From NCBI GenBank assembly GCA_013396635.1, contig WBMW01001713.1:2058413-2122412 (forward strand): a stretch of DNA of 64,000 bases, written 5' to 3'. Shown piece by piece: positions 31,881-42,324 of this stretch. The notes under the pieces were generated by a model. The model was not told the origin of the DNA. It worked only from the letters and a program-made list of their open reading frames with translations, and searched no databases. Each line of letters begins with the position of its first letter. Position 1 is the stretch's first letter. The position numbers and the translations under genes are program-made. The stretch is from Penelope pileata. Its lineage: Eukaryota; Chordata; Aves; Galliformes; Cracidae.

Positions 31881-33959
31881 GGGCGCCCAGGCAGGCTGCT
31901 GGGAGCTGTAGTTTTCCTCCCTCCTCTCCAGCATGGCTGCCTCTTCCCTAAGGAGCAGCATCTCCGTCAGCAGGGCTGTTTGCGGGAGCATTCCCTTTTA
32001 TAACACCTTTGGGGCTGTATTTCTGAACAGTGTATTTCTGAGCTGTAGATTTAAGTACGTTTGAGCAATGCTCTTCAGCAAACTGATAATATGCTTAGCT
32101 GTGCCTGCACAGGGAGTAGACATGCTCCATCCCTTCTGCCCCAGGACTTGGTTCATGGGAACTGGTGGCATGGGGCATGGCACACCAGGGGAAAGGCATC
32201 GCTGCAAGGGACAGGGCTGCAGCCCCCCACGTCAGGCTGCAACCTTTCTTCCAACATCCTCAGGAGAGCCCAGTGGCAAACAGCTGAGACAAAGCACAGG
32301 GAAAGGCAATGGAAATGGTGCTGGTATGGAGCAGGGACCGTGTCTGGGGCTCTTCAGTCCGAAGAGCAGAAGGCTGATGGTGGGGTTTGACCCACATGGA
32401 GCTGTTGTTCACCAAAACCCTCATTACCAGAACTTGAGACATTTGCAAACCACACAGCCAGTCAGGTTTAAGTGGGTTGAAAAAAGAACTTTTTAAACAC
32501 TGTGCAGGAAACTTCCAGTCCTTACTGGCACAGGAGCAATGGAGGCAGAGTGTCAGAAGGTTCACAAAAGGATCAGGCTCATTTGTGGACACAGGTCCAT
32601 CAACAGCTAATGCAGGACTTGGCAGGGATGCGCTTCGCAATGGGAGGTGTCACTGCTGTCCCTGTGCTCCCACACCCAGAGCTGGAGTACAGGGGACACA
32701 CTGGGTCTGGCTGGGATGGAGATCACTCTCCTCATGGCAGCCCATACAGTGCAGAGCTCTGAGTTTGGGCTTCTGAAGCAACCACTATGGATGCTGAGGC
32801 CACACTTCCCAGGAAGAGGCTGGACATCACCTGCTGGTGGGAAGTAGAGAATAACTAATTTTTTTTACCTTGCTTCTGTGAGCGGTCTTTATTTTTCTTT
32901 CATTAAACTGCTTTTATCTTAACCCCTGAGGGGTTTCTTTTCTCCTTATCTTCCCCCCTTGTCCCGCTGAGGAGCGGGACTGAGAGAGCAGCTGGGTGTG
33001 CACCTGCTGACCAGCCAAGGTTAACCCACCAAAGGATGCTGAAGCCAGACAGGGCTGTGCCTGCCATTCTGTCTGTGCTTCTGTGGTCGGGGATGGCCAG
33101 AGGGCAAACCACCGAGCCACCCTGCTGATGGGGGGACAGAGTCCACCTCCCTTCTTGGCAGGCTCAGCAAATTCTTTCGTGGTGACCAACCTCTCATTTG
33201 TTGCAGCAGAGAGCTGTAAAAACAGGGAGAATGGCCAAGCACGAAGGAAAAAGGTCGAAGTGCCTGATGTGCAGTGAGCTGTCCTCCTTCATAGCTCCAT
33301 TACGCAGGAGGCCAGGTCCGAATGTGCATCAAGAGGGTCCGGCTCTCGGCTGCCATCCATCTCACATCCTGGCCAAGGGTGTGTTTGAGCTGATCTGCTT
33401 CCAGCTGTAGGTGAGACACAGCCGCAGTGGTCAGGAGCTGCAGAGCTTCATTAAGATCAGTACTGCACCCCTCATCATCCCATCGCAGCGGGCAGAGGGC
33501 CTTCCTTTCCCGCAGCAGCACAGGTGGCAGAGCTTCACCTCGTGCGGTGACAGAGGCACAATGGAGGAAGCTGAAGCCTTCATGGATCGGGGACTGAAAG
33601 CAGTTCGGCAGAACGAACTCCGTGCTCTGGGGCAGAGCCATCCACAGCCACAGAGCTGTTGCAACAATGCCTCTCGCCGTGGTGTGATGTCCTAGCAGCA
33701 CGGCTCGGGCTGTCCCACCTCCCCGGGGCTGTGTGAGCAGCTCAGGGCCTCACAGCACGATCACAGCCAGCTTTTGCGCCTCACAGCAGTGACAGCTGCT
33801 GCTACACGTCAGGGTGTGCGCGATTCACCGCACAAATACTCGCTTGCTTCTAGGCAAAACGGGAACATGCACAGCGTAACGGCACGGCATTAAAACCTTT
33901 TATTTAACGTGTGAATGTCTGGACAGACAAGAACGGAAACGTCCATGCAGAAAGGCGGA
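31881..33959. other. Spacer between divergent TOR1AIP2 and TOR1AIP1
   Basis: About 2 kb separating the two divergent promoters. Apart from the LTR end at about 32.9-33.0 kb I see no gene or conserved element. Confidence 0.5.
32870..33030 (+). mobile_element. Avian ERV LTR, 3' part (remnant or solo)
   Basis: Ordered features fit the R-U5 end of a common avian endogenous-retrovirus LTR: ATTAAACTGCTTTTATCTTA, a pyrimidine-rich block, CCGCTGAGGAGCGGGACTGA, then CCAGCCAAGGTTAACCCACC. No internal retroviral coding sequence is seen next to it. The 5' limit is not clear. Identified from memory of the family pattern. Confidence 0.55.
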
Positions 33960-34130
33960 GCGCGCTCCCCTCACAGCCGCTCTCAAGCGCGGGCGGGCGG
34001 AGATGGCGGCGAGGCGCGCAGCGGGCGCTGTCCCACGTGACACTGCGGAAGCGGCGGGGGCGGCGCCGCCAACCTCACTTCCCGCCGCGGGAAGGCGGCT
34101 GCTTCTGTGCGGTGCGGCCCAACGGCCGGG

Positions 34131-34257
34131 ATGGTGGGGGACGGCGAGGAGCAGGCTCCGCCGGACGCCCCCGAGCTGAAGCGCAGGCGGAAGAGCCCCC
34201 GTTTCGCGGACGTGGCGGAGGCTGAACCCGAGCCCGGCTCCGGTGGGGCGCCGGAGG
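34131..34257 (+). CDS. TOR1AIP1: TOR1AIP1 coding exon 1
   Basis: Start ATG in context GGGATGG; encodes [30 protein letters not shown]. Donor GTGAGGGG, phase 1 out. Confidence 0.88.
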
Positions 34258-37200
34258 GTGAGGGGCGCGGCGCGGCGCGGCGCGGTGGATTCCGCGGTTG
34301 AAGCCGCGGTGGGGCGGCGCGGAGTGGGGCGGGCGGGCGCGTTGGAATGTGTGAGGGGATTTCGGCGGCGGAAGCGAGGAGCCGGCCTGGCGCGGAGGAG
34401 CAGTGCCCGCAGGGAGCTCTCCTTCCTCCGCACATCCCCTAACGCCGGGGCTGTGCCCGCCTCACGCGTGTCTCGTTGCAGGAGGCGAGCGAGGAGGGTT
34501 CGGCAGCGCCGAGAGCCTGACGCGGCCCCCGATCCGCGGCGGCCGGCCCGCAGGTGAGCCCCGGCCCGCGGGTTGGGTGTGCTCGCCCCGAGGGGACACG
34601 AGCTGCTTTCAGGGAGCTGTGAGGCCGTGTGTGCGTGCTTCCTTCCTGTTCGCAGCCGCTTGTGGCCGTGTGGGGACGGATGGAGAAGTGTGGGCTGAGC
34701 CCTCAGACCCACCGCCCTGGCCCGGCGGCTGCTGGCTGGGGGACGGTGAGGTGGCCTTGCAGCAGCTCAGCGCCCAGCTCTGTCCTTCGGCATTCCTGGA
34801 GATAAAGGGAAGGGGTGAGGAGGAGGATCTCAGCCTGGTGGGGAGAAAATCATCCGACAGCTTCTCGGGACAGCTTTGAAAACACAGTGTCCCGCTCGCT
34901 ATTGCAGATATTTCCCCTCTGGCTTGATATCTTAGTTAAAACTTCACGGTTTTCTTCCTCCTTTTTCTCCCCCACACACGCTGGCATGCTGAGGCCAGCA
35001 GAACGTAGGAGAAAAAGGTCGTGCTCGCTATTTTTGAGGTAAAACTAACAAAAAGTGAGCGGCAAGACGCGTGTTGTCCTCCCAGATGTGATAAGAGCAG
35101 TTAAGCCGTGGTAGAACCCAGCACTGTGTGTATTAAGAAGGCCACTGTGGCACAGAGGAAAGCTTTTACCAGCTGTACTCTTCCATTGGCTGTGCTTGCT
35201 TCTGCCCTCAGCTCCATCCCTGTACCAGTCTCTGTTCCCCAGCTGTACTACAGCTTTCATCCCATACCTGAAGGGCTTGCGCTTGGTTTTAGTTGGGTTT
35301 TTTTTTGCCCCTCTTAATCCTGATTCTTTTCCAACCTCATTTTTGTGAACACCCCTTCGGTGTTCTGTTTCTGGCTGCCTTCCCAGCCCCGACCTTTGTG
35401 CTTTCTGTCACCTCACCGGACTTTATTCTCGTGAGGAATGCTGACTGAGTTGGGTTTCAGCGCCTGAAAGGCTGTGTGGGTTGGCAAACTGAAGGGAGGG
35501 GGTTTAGATTCTTCCCATCTACCCGAGGGGACTGAGTTAGGTGCCCCAGGGAGAAAGGGACCCAACTAAAGGATGCCTTGGGCTATTTAGAATTGTGTGC
35601 TAAAGTTGCAGCGTTCTCTTTTCCCCTCTGCCTAACCCTATGGACAATCATTGTTTGGAAATTGTGAGCCCAATGCTGAGGGAAAAAGTCTGCTTCACTC
35701 CCATGCTTGTGTAACCCGTGAAATCTTCAGCAGGATCCTGTAGCCTTTAGTAATCCTGCCTTTAGCAGGGCATTTCTTGGCTCTTAGCAACTGGTGTCTT
35801 GGTCCATTCCTCAAGTGCTTTTAAGCCAAGGACTCCTAAAAAAGTAAAAAATAGCTGCCCACCCCACCACAGAGATCTCTTTCTATGTTTGTAGTGAGCT
35901 CCAGTTTCCATAAGCTTTTCAATTCTTAGTTGCTTTTGGTTTTCAAGAAAGTAACTCTTGAGATCACAACTAGAAAAATTACAGATTTGGATCATATGCA
36001 TTCTAAGTCTGTCTTGGTCCATTGGCTTTGTGATGTTATGAGCACAAATGATACCACAATTATATCAATATCTTTTTTTTTTTTTTTCCCCCTCACAGGA
36101 GGTTCTTCGACTTTCTTCCACCCAGAGAGCCCAGCAAAGGAAAAAGCAAAGGATTTCGATGGCATTGAACCCAAGAAACCAGCGGGGCATCAGCCAAGTG
36201 TTTATGCACCATTAAAAGGTAACGGCAGTGGTTTTGTTGGTGCCTTTTCTGTGATGTCATAAATGATTGCTTAATTGCACTACAATGACATTCTTTCAGT
36301 TCTGCTACAAAAGGGGGAGTTGAGTTGCAACCTGAATGGCTGAAGTTGTGTGAAATATTTTTTTCAGGGTGTAATCCTGCCGTGAGTCAAAGCTGATTGT
36401 AGAGTGACAACATCTGCTTGGATGTAAAACCCCAAGAAAATGCTCTTTTAAGCTTTGAGAAATACACAGCCTTCTGTAGCCTGAGAAGCAATTCAAGATA
36501 AGCAGTCAAGCAATTACTTTATGCTAGTTTCCTGTCCTTTGCATTTTAAAGAAAAAGTAGGAAGTAAACTTCCGTGGTGTGTTGGGAAAAGCAGGGTGAA
36601 GGGCCAAACTGATTTTTTCTGGTAGATATGGCAGCTTCCTCCCCCTGCAGAGGAGTCTGAGAGGCTGTCCCATGGAGCAGGTTTGGTCTGGCAGTACACC
36701 ATGTACTCCCTCCCTGATAACCTTTGAAGATTTCACAGCAAGAGCTGAAAGCGTGTTGGAATTGCTGTATTGTTATGAATTCTGATGTGATAACCAATTT
36801 TTTGTTTTTGCTTTGGTTTCAGAAAGCAAGGCGGACTATTTTGAGAAAAATCAGGAGCAGCACTCTCCTAAATCACAGAGTAAGTAGAAAAATAGTCCTA
36901 GTCTTTCCATGTAAATAAGGGAATAGTACAGAATTCTTTTCCTTTCCTCTCCTTGTATTTTTCTCGTGCCCTGTAACTCTGTCCAGGAAGGCAGGGAGAC
37001 AGAGGGCAAACCCAAATGGAAGCTGGAGAAGCTGGCGCGTTCCAGAGCCAGACCTTTCTATGAGGTTATTCAACTTGCTGGTTGCATATTCAACTATGAG
37101 GTTATTCAACAGAAAATGCTCCCTCCCCCCTCTTTTTCTTGTTTGCTTTTTGGCTGAGTTGAGTTGACTCCTGGGGCAATGGGTAAGTGCAGAGCACCAA

Positions 37201-40200
37201 GCAGTGAGGTGAGGGAACACAGCCTTCGCTTCTGGTAGCAGTGAACCAGTGTGCACACACATCACCTTCCTCTGTAGGCTCTCCCGGGGTAGTGATGGCC
37301 TGCTGTGGTTTGAGTTAGCTTCTCTTTGCTGGTAACCTCCAGCCTGTTCATCTAATGACCAGTTCCTTGTTTCAGATTTTTGTGCCTTCGGTGAGGCAGG
37401 GGGGTTTTCTCTCTTTGGTGGTTTTGTTTTTTGTTTGCTCATTTATCGTGGGTTGGTTGGCATTTTTCTTATTTTTTTTTTCCTCTTGGAAGAGTGCCTG
37501 AAATAAGAAAAAATTAATGCTTTGAGTTTGGAGTAGTCTTAGTTACTGCCATCTCAGCATTTGTTTCTATCCAGAAAAGGTGAAGTTTGATAAATCAGAA
37601 TTCAGTTTGAAGAACTTAGTGGTAGTTGGCAATTGTTGGGGTCTTTTTCTTTTTGTTTTGCTTGGTGGTGTTTTGTTTTGGAAAACCACAGTGCCTTCCA
37701 GAAGAGAAGCTCCTGTGATAGCTGCACGTCTCTGAATCGCCTTTGAAAAATGAATTGGTGCAGGCTGTCCTTGGTAGTCTGGTGCTTTCCTTCCCTGTGC
37801 CAGAGGCAATACGTGCTGCGGGAGAGATCAGTTTTGTGTTGGGTGAAGAACTCCTGAATCTGACAAGTCTGAGGTGCCTGTAGAAGTTAAACCTTTTGAG
37901 TTAGGCAAGACAAATAATCTGGTTGGCCTTCATGCAAACTGTACTGTAAGTAAGGCAAGATTCAGAGGTAGATCTGTTACTAGACTGCTCACTGAAGTAT
38001 GTCTTCCTTTAGGATATGAATCACAGCTGTCTCCTGAATATGAAAAGTAGTCTCTGCAGACAGGGTGCACTGTGAAATATTACAGAATTGGGATGATTTT
38101 GATCCATTAGCTGATCCAAACCTAATAGTTACAAGCTCCGTGCCTGTGCCCTGTTGGGGGTGGCAGGGAGCTGCAGAACAGAGGAGCTCATTAAGCCACC
38201 TAAGCTCTGGCTTAAACCAGAACTGCTTTTAGCACCCACTGTCATTTCTTTCGTACAGAAGCAAGGTGGTTGTGTTTATTTTAATGTTCTTTAAATAACT
38301 ACTACGGGGTGTGTGTGTTCAGTTCATCCTCAATAGCACCATTGACAGCATCCTGATTTGGCTGCATATTACTAAAGAGCCTTCAGCTTTGAGCCAGGTG
38401 CTGTAGTTCTCCAGGAGCCAGCCGTTCTCACGTTGCCTTAATTAACTAAATGCAGAAAACACGCCGACCAATAATTGCACTGTCTGTATTCCCACGGGTC
38501 TCCGGGGAAAGTTGTTCCTAACACTCTTTGATGGATAATGTCTCTAGTCCTTTGCTGTCTGAAGCCATTTAAATAAATGGACCAGAAGTATATTTTAAGT
38601 TGAAAGCTTGCCTTTAAAGGCACAATTCCTCCCAGTGTCGTTGGTGACAAGGCAGAAAGCCCCGTGCTTGTCGCAGTCGTGCTCAGGATGAGGTCACAGC
38701 CTTTGTTCCTGTTGATAACACTCTTGTAAGCTTCACAGAATGTTGTATGTAAAAGCAAAACTAAGAACAGCTTTCCAATGAAGTCGGTGCTGTCTGATGA
38801 CTTAAACTTCCTGCCAAATTCCTGCCAAATTCCCCCACTGGAAGGTTGGTAGTAATTGTCTTGTGTATTTTTCTCACGTTCCTTTCTTAATCTCTCAACA
38901 GGCAGAACTAAATTTCGAGATCTGCCCAGTACAGGGAAGCAGTCGCAGCACTTGGCCAAAAGTAAGACTTCTTTCACTTCTGCTTCATACTTCATTTTAT
39001 TAACCATTCCCATGCCTGTACAATTATTAGATTTCCTGTTAGCCGGTCTTAAAATGTTAGGATGTAAAAAAACTTGTACAAGGTGTAGTTCTCTGCTGCT
39101 GCCAGAGAAGTTGGATGAGTTTTGTGACTGGTTTTACTGGGGACAGAATCAAGCCTCGGGCTTGCAGTAGGTCAAACAAGTGTTAGTTCAACTGTTCAAA
39201 ACCAAATGACAATTTCTGATATTCTGTATGTTCCTCTGCGCTGTTTGCCATGTGTTCTCTTTGTGAAGGTGGCAGATGCAAAGAACACAATGTTCTCTGG
39301 TAGTGTCAAGCACCAGTGTCTGAGATGCATTTTAATCCTTACGAGGATAGAGAGGAGAAACAGCAACACAGGAACTGGTACTGCCAGGTTTCCTATCAGG
39401 CTCTTTCTAAACTAAACTGGAAAAACTAAAGAAACTACACGTAGGAACAAACTTGACTTTTGTGAGAACCATTTTAAGCTCAGTTTGGATTTGGTTAAAC
39501 GAAGGGTGGAACTTTCACAAGAGCTCCTTTTTCAGAAGAACATCCAATTTCTTAGTTAATCTGGAAATGCTTCAAAATGTCCTTTTTTTTCTAAGACACC
39601 TCAAAGTTGCTGAAGAAGTGAAAATTTCTCAAGTTTCACAATATTTCTTTTAACCTGAACAAGTGAAATCTGAAAGGTTTTCTTTTAAACTAGAACATCT
39701 TCATTATGGTCTTCAGCTGCTGTACCAGTAGCTTAAAAGTGGGATGAGTTCATTAACTTCTACCGTGTCCTCTTATTTTTTTAATGTTTTCTTTCTATTT
39801 TCTCCTGTTTTCTCTAGAGGATGGTGGATCGCAGAGTGGATTTCACAAGGGACGGACTTTGTTGCTTGTTCTGTTAATTAGTGTCCCGTTGCTTTTCGTC
39901 CTGTGGAGTGGAATATCAAACCTTCTAAATGGAACTTTGTCAAGCAGAAATACTCAAATTCTGCAAGCCTTTCGGGCCCAGATGAAGAAACTCAAAAATA
40001 CCTACCCAAGTCAGGACCCCAATCTGTGGAAAAGAACCCACGTGTTCCTCGAGAAACACCTCAATGCTTCCCATCTGCATTTGGAGCCGGCCATCTTACT
40101 GTTGACAGCTGGCCAAGAGGCTGAGAAAGCATTGAGGTGCCTCAGTAACGAGATTGCCAATGCTTTTGCTTTCTCCCAGAATGCCACTGCAATCAAAATC

Positions 40201-40620
40201 AACGGGGCGGACAAAGCCGTATTGGATAGCGACGTCGTTAAGCTGGAGGTAGATAACGAGCTCAGCTCTGGGTTCCGAGAAGGGAAGAAGGTAGCGGTGG
40301 TGCATCGTTTTGAGTTGCTGCCTGCAGGCTCCACCTTGATCTTTTACAAGTACTGTGACCACGAGAATGCAGCGTTTAAGGATGTGGCTCTTCTGCTGAC
40401 AGTTCTGCTGGATGAGCAGTCGCTAAGAAAGAGCCTCACCTTGCCAGAAGTTGAGGAGAAGGTGCGGGATTTCCTCTGGACCAAGTTCGCTAATTCAGAC
40501 GTTCCTAGTTCCTATAACAGCATGGACACAGATAAGCTGAGCGGGCTGTGGAGCCGTATCTCTCATCTTGTCTTGCCTATTTGGCCTGAAAAGGGCCTCC
40601 CCGTGGAGAGATGCACATAA
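34131..40620 (+). CDS. TOR1AIP1: TOR1AIP1 / LAP1, inner nuclear membrane torsin activator (412 aa)
   Basis: Six coding exons (34131-34257, 34482-34553, 36099-36218, 36823-36879, 38902-38961, 39818-40620), joined by phase-1 introns throughout, total 1239 nt. Residues 1-158 are a basic then Ser/Pro-rich nucleoplasmic region ([10 protein letters not shown] near the start, a likely nuclear signal); 159-178 ([20 protein letters not shown]) form the membrane segment; the rest is the lumenal domain. LAP1 binds lamins on the nuclear side and activates torsinA in the perinuclear space. The catalytic arginine finger corresponds to R392 in [13 protein letters not shown]. The nucleoplasmic part is shorter than in human LAP1B (583 aa) and LAP1C (462 aa). 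ATG chosen because it opens the frame inside the CpG island. Confidence 0.95.
34482..34553 (+). CDS. TOR1AIP1: TOR1AIP1 coding exon 2
   Basis: Acceptor TCTCGTTGCAG, donor GTGAGCCC; 72 nt, phase 1 in and out. Encodes [19 protein letters not shown], Arg- and Gly-rich. Confidence 0.85.
36099..36218 (+). CDS. TOR1AIP1: TOR1AIP1 coding exon 3
   Basis: Long T/C tract, then CCTCACAG acceptor; donor GTAACGGC; 120 nt, phase 1 in and out. Encodes [16 protein letters not shown] and [10 protein letters not shown]. Confidence 0.9.
36823..36879 (+). CDS. TOR1AIP1: TOR1AIP1 coding exon 4
   Basis: Acceptor TTTGGTTTCAG, donor GTAAGTAG; 57 nt, phase 1 in and out. Encodes [18 protein letters not shown]. Confidence 0.88.
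38902..38961 (+). CDS. TOR1AIP1: TOR1AIP1 coding exon 5
   Basis: Acceptor TCTCTCAACAG, donor GTAAGACT; 60 nt, phase 1 in and out. Encodes [19 protein letters not shown]. Confidence 0.87.
39818..40620 (+). CDS. TOR1AIP1: TOR1AIP1 terminal exon: membrane segment and torsin-activating domain
   Basis: Acceptor TTTTCTCTAG, phase 1 in; stop TAA at 40618-40620. Shares with TOR1AIP2 the blocks [52 protein letters not shown] and [17 protein letters not shown], and the same gene layout of helix plus lumenal domain in one exon. Confidence 0.96.
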
Positions 40621-40790
40621 TAGCTTTTAGAGCGGACTCCAGAAAGGAGGAAGGCAGAAAATGTGTTGTAGTGGCTGAACAGGGCAGAACTGTGGCCATT
40701 GAGCTCTGGCACACACACAGTCCTTGCTGGGCAGACACTTCATCAAGTGGCAGGGCTGCTTCTGCTAGAGTAGCCGGGACTGGGACTCTG

Positions 40791-40796
40791 AATAAA
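40791..40796 (+). terminator. Poly(A) signal AATAAA, proximal, TOR1AIP1
   Basis: First canonical hexamer, 170 bases after the stop codon. Confidence 0.5.
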
Positions 40797-41415
40797 CTGC
40801 AGAATGTAAGCAAGGAACTTGCTGGTTTTTGGTAAGTTGCCTTCAGTAGCTTACTCAGGTTTGATGTCCTGGAGTTAGAAGCGGGTGTACGTTACTGCAG
40901 AACCGCTCATCTGCTGGTGAAGCTGCCTTGGTGCGCTGTTGGCTTTGCTCTGAAGATCCTTTCCTGCTGGCAGGTAGAGCTCGTATCGTGGGAGAAGGTA
41001 ACGAGATGTAAAACCATCGCTTTCATCTGGCAGAATTTAGCTTTCTTGTAGTACATTGAAAATGATGAAGTGACATGAGTCCGTCTAATCACAGCGTAGA
41101 TGTCAGCTGTCTCTGGAGACTTACAGAAATGGCAGAACTGCCCCAGAGCTTTGTGACTGGTAGAGCACCTTTCAGCGAGCATTTCTTCCTTAAACGAGCC
41201 TGCTCCGACCAGTTTGGAGAGTGAGAAAAGCTGAGGCACAAAGGATTCGCTTGATGTTAGTAGATGTCAGTTAAGTGATCCCTCAGCACCTCTTTGTGTC
41301 GCTGCTTCCAAGAATTCTCTGCTCTTCATCAAAGTTCTGCAAGTCTCAAAGTCTGGAGACAAACGATAAAATGTCGACTATGTGTGTACTAAAGACCTGT
41401 TGCATCTCCTTTTCA

Positions 41416-41421
41416 AATAAA
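41416..41421 (+). terminator. Poly(A) signal AATAAA, middle, TOR1AIP1
   Basis: Second canonical hexamer, in an AT-rich context. Confidence 0.5.
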
Positions 41422-42318
41422 AGTTTGGAAAGAATTATTTCTCATCTTAACAAGATAATTATTTTTGCATTAAGAGAATTTATTTATTTGTGGTACTCTG
41501 TATACTAGAAAACTAATTTTTTTTTCATGTCTGTGTATAACCTGGTGCTTGCTGCATAAGCTTTTAGCGAAGAACAGATTTGCAGTGCATGTTTTTAAAA
41601 CACATTTTCAGAGTGCCTCCTGCCAAGAATCCCTCGCAGCAGACTGAAACGCACGTCTCTCTATTGTAAATACTTTTTGTACAAAAAAAAAAAGTGAATT
41701 GCAGCACTTCCATTTCATTGCTGTTAGCGCATGCTGTTGAACCATTGGTCCTTCTGCAGTCAGTTGTATTTAGTATGAAGGAAGCTGTGAATACTGCTCT
41801 CAAATTAATGCAACATTTCCTTGTAACAGCTCAGGGCTGAGTGGTTCTTGGACCCATCCTTTACCCACACGTCCCCTGAGCTTCCTGTTGTCAACATCCT
41901 TCTCATCCAGGAAAACATCTTGGAGGTGCTGGAGCTTCTGGCTCCTTTGTGCAAGGAAAGGTTTGGGGTGTGACGTGGAATCGACCCAAATCACCTGAAG
42001 CATATAGGAGAGCACAGCTGGAGAGACACAGAGCTGTGGTCACTTAAACCAGGGGTGGATTTGTTTCTACCACTGAGAGCTAGCATTGGATACTGGTTTT
42101 AATTTAATGAGAAGAAATGCAGTAAAAAAAGACATGGAAGTGCTGCTGTTCTAGATGTTTAAGAATAGCTCAGGAAGGAAAAGATGGCATTTACATTTTG
42201 AACATTTCACTGGACAAACACCTTTTAAAAAAAAAAAACAAACTGTGACTTATTTCCTAGTGTATCCTGATAGCACATCTGCATGTATATTATGTAAACT
42301 GTTTTAGTGATCATTAAA

Positions 42319-42324
42319 AATAAA
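42319..42324 (+). terminator. Poly(A) signal AATAAA, distal, TOR1AIP1
   Basis: Third canonical hexamer, followed by T-rich sequence. Confidence 0.5.

Larger units (their letters stand above)
33960..34560 (+). promoter_or_regulatory. CpG-island promoter of TOR1AIP1
   Basis: Dense CpG sequence spanning the 5' UTR and first two coding exons of TOR1AIP1, with no TATA box near the start codon. Typical of a broadly expressed gene. Confidence 0.75.
40621..42324 (+). other. TOR1AIP1 3' UTR
   Basis: Non-coding sequence after the stop codon. It contains three well-spaced AATAAA hexamers (40791, 41416, 42319), consistent with alternative polyadenylation and a UTR of about 0.2 to 1.7 kb. Confidence 0.6.

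Noticed and set aside
33900..34712. 270-codon minus-strand open frame
   Set aside because: Antisense to the TOR1AIP1 CpG island. Arg/Pro/Ala-rich, as GC-rich DNA gives by chance, and with no family similarity.
38438..39013. 191-codon minus-strand open frame with a true ATG
   Set aside because: It runs antisense through TOR1AIP1 exon 5 and its intron, with no recognisable domain. Kept only as a curiosity.
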